A stretch of 24,868 nucleotides of DNA from Sedimenticola_A endophacoides (GTDB lineage: Bacteria > Pseudomonadota > Gammaproteobacteria > Chromatiales > Chromatiaceae): contig PQCO01000174.1 of assembly GCA_003062345.1 (NCBI GenBank), forward strand, positions 1-24,868, in the 5' to 3' direction. Below, piece after piece: positions 23,630 to 24,868 of the stretch. The notes beneath the pieces were generated by a model. The model saw only the letters and a program-made list of their open reading frames with translations. It was not told the origin of the DNA and ran no database searches. The position numbers and the translations under genes are program-made. Within the stretch, counting starts at the first letter, position 1, and every line of letters starts with the position of its first letter.

Positions 23630-23704
23630 TGGTGGGCGGTACTGGGATTGAACCAGTGACCCCTGCCGTGTGAAGGCAGTGCTCTCCCGCTGAGCTAACC
23701 GCCC
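23630..23704 (-). tRNA. tRNA-Val (anticodon CAC)
   Basis: The reverse strand folds as a standard 75-base tRNA with encoded CCA. The acceptor stem is GGGCGGT/ACCGCCC, the anticodon stem CTGCC/GGCAG encloses loop TTCACAC with anticodon CAC, and the T loop is TTCAATC. It reads GUG valine codons. Confidence 0.97.
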
Positions 23705-23834
23705 GGATGCGCCGTTTCAGGTGTGTCCACACCCCTCTCGGTCATTCCGAGCGGGTGATTTTACAGCAGGGCGGCGGCGGTGGCTACTGTTGATGACGGG
23801 AATATTGTTCTCTGGTTGCGCGGTGTGGGGGATG

Positions 23835-23863
23835 ATTCCGCTTTTTCGAAATCGGCCTATAAT
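23835..23863 (+). promoter_or_regulatory. sigma-70 promoter of the MFS gene
   Basis: A perfect -10 box TATAAT lies at 23858-23863, 39 bp before the GTG start. The -35 region (about 23835-23840) is weak. The next transcribed gene is the transporter, so its leader would be about 30 bases. Confidence 0.6.
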
Positions 23864-23902
23864 CCAGCGTCGTCTCTTCTCACCCTGGAAGGCGCTGCCG
23901 CC

Positions 23903-24745
23903 GTGTCCCTCAAGAAGCCTGAACACTTTCTGATCCTGCTCGCCGCGGCGGGGTCTTTCGCCTTCTCCGCCTGGCATACCCTGCTCAACAACTTCGCCAT
24001 CGAGGCGGCGGGGTTCGGGGGGATCGAGATCGGTATCTTGCAGAGTCTGCGCGAGGTGCCCGGTTTTCTCGCCTTTACCACGGTGTTCGTCCTGCTGCTG
24101 ATACGCGAGCAGAGTTTCGCCCTGATCTCCATCGCCCTGCTTGGGCTGGGGGTTGTGCTGACCGGGCTGTTGCCCAGCGAGTACGGGCTCTATTTCACCA
24201 CCGTGCTGATGTCGGTGGGGTTCCACTACTACTTTACCTTGCAGCAGTCACTGACCATGCAGTGGGTGGATAAGTCGCGTTCGCCCCTGGTGATGGGACG
24301 GCAGATGTCGGCCAAGTCGATCGCTTCGATCCTGGTGTTCGCCGGTATCTGGGTGGGCATGGAGTTGTTTGATCTGGGTTACGTATGGCTTTATGCGGTG
24401 GCCGGCTGTGGCGCCCTGCTGGTGGCGCTGGCCGCCTGGTGGTGGTTTCCCCGCTTCGCCCATGAGACCCCCCAGCACAAGCACCTGGTGCTGCGTCGGC
24501 GCTATTGGCTCTATTACGCGCTGGTCTTCATGAGCGGGGCGCGGCGGCAGATTTTCGTGGTTTTCGCCGGTTTTCTGATGGTGCAGAAGTTCGGCTACAG
24601 CGCCTCGGATATTGCATTGCTGTTTTTGATCAACCACGCCATTAATACGCCACTGGCCCCGCGCATCGGGCGGCTGATCAGCCATTGGGGGGAGCGGCGG
24701 GTGCTGACCCTGGAGTATCTCGGTCTGATCGTGATCTTCCGCTAA
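23903..24745 (+). pseudogene. MFS-type transporter, truncated by repeat copy D
   Basis: The visible 279 residues have about eight membrane helices and MFS character: short loops, LREVPGFLAF, RRRYWLYYALVFMSGARRQ and a GRLISHWGERR block resembling the MFS loop motif. The substrate is unknown. I placed the start at GTG 23903 (VSLKKPEHFLILL), with GGAAGG upstream and the promoter at the right distance. After TTC at 24737-24739 the frame enters the element, reads CGC and stops at TAA (24743-24745). The rest of the gene, probably about 120 residues, should lie beyond the element outside the window. Confidence 0.8.
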
Positions 24746-24868
24746 CCGCCATGGAGAGCGAAGCGAAGGCGGTTAGTCCCCGATAGGCGTAGGCGCGGTT
24801 GTATGGCCGCAGTTACGACCGATAGGGAGTGACGTAGGGCATACAAATAGCGCATCCGACACGCCGTA
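24740..24868 (+). repeat. 300-bp structured repeat element, copy D (left part only)
   Basis: The first 129 bases of the element reach to the end of the window. It matches copy B at element position 101 (A) and copy C at position 116 (C), and is otherwise identical. It includes the left-end hairpin CTAACCGCC/GGCGGTTAG. It interrupts the MFS gene in phase 0, same orientation. Confidence 0.92.

Noticed and set aside
23694..23704. Shared GCTAACCGCC between tRNA-Val and the element's left end
   Set aside because: Ten identical bases among many possible 10-mers is expected by chance and does not extend; a tRNA origin or att site is not supported.

Overview
The window is 24.9 kb of GC-rich DNA with dense, short-spaced, mostly chromosomal housekeeping genes. 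The gene content (xthA, mtaB, rmuC, rsmE, an M48/TPR protease of the BepA type, an LpxL-type acyltransferase, bacteriohemerythrin, soxYZ) points to a gammaproteobacterial sulfur oxidiser, for example a purple sulfur bacterium or a related free-living or symbiotic lineage. I infer this from gene families only; no 16S rRNA gene is present.

Layout. Positions 1-124 are the right part of a 300-bp repeat element (copy A). Next come a small membrane peptide gene, a small secreted protein, a TatD hydrolase divergent from xthA, bacteriohemerythrin, a PAP2 phosphatase downstream of mtaB, rmuC, a glycine-zipper lipoprotein, a rhodanese and an LpxL-like acyltransferase. From 9156 to 15960 lies a plus-strand cluster: a secreted/anchored VWA protein, a membrane coiled-coil acidic protein, a methyl-accepting chemotaxis protein and rsmE. 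A bidirectional terminator separates this from soxYZ, which runs leftward. Further right, also leftward, are the BepA-like protease and a three-gene module (184-aa helical protein, MoxR-type AAA+ ATPase, HExxH/VWA protein). The right end holds an Sfum_1244-like gene, a repeat-rich intergenic region, tRNA-Val(CAC) with its terminator, and an MFS-type transporter cut short by another copy of the repeat.

The striking feature is the 300-bp element. Two complete copies (9477-9776, 11314-11613) and two partial copies at the window edges (1-124, 24740-24868) are nearly identical. The complete copies and the right-edge copy all sit inside protein-coding genes, in the same orientation as the gene, exactly between codons (phase 0), with no visible target duplication. 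Each copy brings an in-frame TAA after one codon (CGC). The length is a multiple of three, and removing exactly 300 bp restores uninterrupted, family-consistent proteins in both genes where both flanks are visible. The element can be drawn with a 9-bp hairpin near each end and a long bulged hairpin in the middle. It could be a non-autonomous single-strand transposon (IS200/IS605-like) with strong target preference, or an intervening sequence removed from DNA or RNA, or bypassed in translation. The sequence alone cannot decide between these. Both window ends lie inside the element, so the window may be a complete assembly contig broken at this repeat.
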